From Pseudocitrobacter faecalis (GTDB taxonomy: Bacteria > Pseudomonadota > Gammaproteobacteria > Enterobacterales > Enterobacteriaceae), in contig QNRL01000004.1 of NCBI GenBank assembly GCA_003315335.1, positions 186,001-250,000 on the forward strand: a DNA stretch of 64,000 nucleotides, in the 5' to 3' direction. Below, one piece after another: positions 61,930-64,000 of the stretch. The notes under the pieces are model-generated. The model searched no databases and was not told where the DNA came from. It saw nothing but the letters and a program-made list of their open reading frames with translations. The translations under genes were made by a program, and so were the position numbers. Each line of letters opens with the position of its first letter. Positions within the stretch are counted from its first letter, which is position 1.

Positions 61930-63051
61930 ATGAAGCCAGTTTTTGAGAGCAATGGTTACGTTGAGCAATTCACGCTCGGTGCAGGCGAGCTGCGGTTCGC
62001 CGTCAAAGATACGCTGGATATTGCCGGTCACCCGACCCGCGCCGGTTGCCCGGCGCTGGCCGATGCGCCGAAAGCGAAACAGCATGCTCGCATCGTCAAG
62101 GTGCTGCTTGACAGCGGTTGCCAGTTGACGGGCAAAACCACCCTCCACGAACTGGCGTTTGGTGTCACCGGGATCAACCCGTGGAGCGGTACGCCGGTAA
62201 ATGCCAACTATCCTGCACTGATCCCCGGCGGATCATCGAGCGGCTCCGCGGCCGTGGTCGCCAGTGGCGATGTGGATTTTGCCCTCGGCACAGATACCGG
62301 TGGTTCTGTGCGTATGCCCGCAGCCTGTTGCGGTGTGCTGGGGCTCAAACCGGGCTACGGTGTACTCAGCCGTCAGGGCGTGTTGCCTGCCTATAGCTCT
62401 CTTGATTGCGTTGGCATTTTTGCCCGCGAGCCGCACATTCTGCGCGACGTGCTGGCGCGCCTCGCGTTACCGGTTGACGCGCCGCTGGATTCTCTACCCT
62501 CAATGGGCTTTATCTTTGCGGCTCAGCCGGAGATTGACGCGCTGCTGGTGGATGCGCTGGAAGCGTTGGGCATCGCCGCAAACAGCGTGACGTTACCGCT
62601 GCTGGGCGAAGCACATCGTGCCGGGCTGACCATCATCAACCGCGAAAACTGGCTGGCGTTTAACGCGCTGCTGGCGAGCCACGTGGTCTCCCCGGATGTT
62701 GCCAGCCGAATTCAGGCCGGAGAATCTATCACCAGTGAACAGCTCGCCCGCGCGGAAAACGTGCGCGCGCAGTTCACCGCTCAGGTGAATGCCCTGCTGG
62801 AAGACATACCGTTACTGGCGCTGGCGACCCTACCAGAACTGCCGCCAACGCTGGAAGAGGCGGAAGATCCGCTTAGCGTGGTGAATCTGACGCGGCTGGT
62901 GCGCCCCTTCAACCTCAGCGGTCATCCAGCGCTCTCGCTGCCGATGGGCGAACTTCAGGGCCGACCTGTCGCGCTGCAACTGGTGGCAGGCTTTGGTGAG
63001 GAAGGGGTTCTCGTCCAGGCCGCCGAGTGGCTGATGCGCCGCCGCCTCTGA
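61930..63051 (+). CDS. Amidase-signature family protein, probable IacH
   Basis: 373 residues from ATG 61930; a GTG three codons upstream is in frame. The Ser-cisSer-Lys triad is visible: Lys in RFAVKDTLDIAG, the cis-Ser in LIPGGSSSGSAAVV and the nucleophile in GTDTGGSVRMPAACCG. It is shorter than GatA (about 480), like the amidases found in iac clusters. It may hydrolyse an amide or an indole-acetate conjugate such as indoleacetamide (inference). It is followed after 104 bases by the flavin monooxygenase gene in the same direction. Confidence 0.85.
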   Translation: MKPVFESNGYVEQFTLGAGELRFAVKDTLDIAGHPTRAGCPALADAPKAKQHARIVKVLLDSGCQLTGKTTLHELAFGVTGINPWSGTPVNANYPALIPGGSSSGSAAVVASGDVDFALGTDTGGSVRMPAACCGVLGLKPGYGVLSRQGVLPAYSSLDCVGIFAREPHILRDVLARLALPVDAPLDSLPSMGFIFAAQPEIDALLVDALEALGIAANSVTLPLLGEAHRAGLTIINRENWLAFNALLASHVVSPDVASRIQAGESITSEQLARAENVRAQFTAQVNALLEDIPLLALATLPELPPTLEEAEDPLSVVNLTRLVRPFNLSGHPALSLPMGELQGRPVALQLVAGFGEEGVLVQAAEWLMRRRL

Positions 63052-63155
63052 CGCTCACCGCGTCCTGAAACCGTTGAATCGACCACTCAATGCCTTTCGG
63101 CGTTGCGGCATCGTGCACCTTTTTGCCGCCCGCCCACGTTAATCGGGAGTCAGCT

Positions 63156-64000
63156 ATGTCCGTCGTACATGTCCGTGAAGAGCTTGTTCCGTTATTGACT
63201 GAAGTGACCGCGCGCAGCGCCGATTTCGAGCGCCAGCGCCATGTTTCAGACGACATCATCAGCCGCTTTAAACAGGTGGGCGTCTATCGTGCGCTGGTGC
63301 CGAAAATCTACGGCGGTGATGAGTGTTCTCCGGCACAGTTTTGCGAACTGATTGAGCAAATTGCCACCGCAGATGGCTCGGCAGGCTGGGTTGCGAGCTT
63401 CGGCATGAGCCCGTTTTATCTCGGCGCGCTGCCGCCGGATACCCTGAAAGCACTCTACCGCGATGGCCCTGATGTGGTGTTTGCCGGGGGTATCTACCCG
63501 ACCCACAAAGCGCAACTCGCCGACGGTGGATACCGCGTAAGCGGGCGCTGGTGCTTTGCCAGCGGCAGTATGGGCGCTTCGGTGTTTGGTGTCGGTATTC
63601 AGCCGGAAGGGGAGAACACGCTGCCGCGCATGGCGGTGCTGCCGCGCGAAAGCATTCATATCGACCCGGTGTGGGATACGGTCGGGCTGGCGGGAACCGG
63701 CAGCCATGATTTGCTGGTGGATGACGCCTATGTGCCGCAGGAGTGGACGTTTATTCGCGGCGGGGCGCTGAATCTGGAAGGCCCGCTGTATCGCTATCCG
63801 GTGCTGTCCCTCGCCACGCAGGTGCTGTCCGTTGTGGCGCTGGGGGTGGCCCGCGCGGCGCTGAATGAAATCTATCAGATTGCCCATCGTCAGCAGTCCG
63901 TTACCGGCGCGCCGCGCCTGGCCGACCGACCGCAGGCACAGATGCAAATCGCCCGTTGTGAAGCGGAACTGCGCTCGGCGCGCGCCTGGTTTTACGAGGC
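63156..64000 (+). CDS. Acyl-CoA dehydrogenase-type flavin monooxygenase, partial, probable IacA
   Basis: The frame opens at ATG 63156 and runs off the window after 281 codons without a stop. The product (MSVVHVREELVPLLTEVTARS...) has the acyl-CoA dehydrogenase N- and middle-domain folds: FKQVGVYRALVPKIYGG, IATADGSAGWV, and GRWCFASGSMGASVF, followed by GTGSHDLLVDDAYVP. These are typical of class D flavin monooxygenases (HsaA, DszC and IacA types), which oxygenate aromatic substrates using reduced flavin from a partner. With the MarR and amidase genes, IacA, the first enzyme of indole-3-acetate breakdown, is the best guess; HsaA-like enzymes for other aromatics remain possible. Confidence 0.75.
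   Translation, partial: MSVVHVREELVPLLTEVTARSADFERQRHVSDDIISRFKQVGVYRALVPKIYGGDECSPAQFCELIEQIATADGSAGWVASFGMSPFYLGALPPDTLKALYRDGPDVVFAGGIYPTHKAQLADGGYRVSGRWCFASGSMGASVFGVGIQPEGENTLPRMAVLPRESIHIDPVWDTVGLAGTGSHDLLVDDAYVPQEWTFIRGGALNLEGPLYRYPVLSLATQVLSVVALGVARAALNEIYQIAHRQQSVTGAPRLADRPQAQMQIARCEAELRSARAWFYE

Overview
This is one uninterrupted stretch of an Enterobacteriaceae chromosome. From about 0 to 49.4 kb it follows the gene order of the Escherichia/Salmonella/Enterobacter core between ypeA and alaC, with near-identical protein lengths. REP/BIME repeats of the usual enteric type lie between genes. The genus cannot be fixed from the sequence. An indolepyruvate decarboxylase gene, a probable indole-acetate catabolic locus and several genes missing from E. 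coli at these sites suggest a plant- or soil-associated enteric related to Enterobacter, Kosakonia or Klebsiella. No insertion sequence, prophage, CRISPR array or rRNA was seen.

Layout. 0-2.7 kb: ypeA-yfeZ-yfeY-yfeX (acetyltransferase, membrane protein, lipoprotein, DyP-type peroxidase). 2.8-8.6 kb: ucpA and the sulfate/thiosulfate block cysPTWA-cysM. 8.6-17.2 kb: yfeK, a SnoaL-like gene, pdxK, an extra CSS/EAL phosphodiesterase gene, the PTS core ptsHI-crr, cysK and cysZ. 17.4-22.8 kb: zipA, ligA, ypeB, yfeH and yfeR. 22.7-26.8 kb: an flxA-like gene with a flagellar sigma-28 promoter, tRNA-Val(3)-tRNA-Lys, gltX, yfeD/yfeC and two tRNA-Ala genes. 27-33.6 kb: pdeA, nupC, mntH (with MntR and Fur sites), ypeC and an aldo/keto reductase. 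33.8-49.4 kb: ipdC with a TyrR box, yfeO, glk, the fry PTS/peptidase operon fryB-fryC-ypdF-ypdE-fryA, the regulators ypdC/ypdB/ypdA, alaC and the 23-residue ypdK.

Accessory end, 49.7-64 kb. Here the order leaves the E. coli map: yjiH-yjiG-iadA (isoaspartyl dipeptidase with a paired membrane system), a BdcA-like SDR, and then an exported epoxide-hydrolase-like protein with a two-component system and a DipZ-like thiol-redox protein. Next come yjdI/yjdJ, two small orphan genes, and an MFS transporter divergent from a MarR regulator. The MarR gene is followed by an amidase and a truncated acyl-CoA-dehydrogenase-type flavin monooxygenase. The last four look like the start of an iac (indole-3-acetate degradation) locus.

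How it fits together. Sulfur assimilation is spread over cysPTWAM, cysK and cysZ. Sugar phosphorylation and its control are represented by ptsHI-crr, glk and fry. c-di-GMP turnover appears twice (the CSS/EAL gene and pdeA). The most interesting themes are auxin synthesis (ipdC) and probable auxin breakdown 26 kb apart, a sigma-28 promoter placed at a tRNA locus, and a four-gene hydrolase/two-component/DipZ cluster of unknown purpose. All assignments come from reading the sequence and remembered family knowledge; no database search was run.
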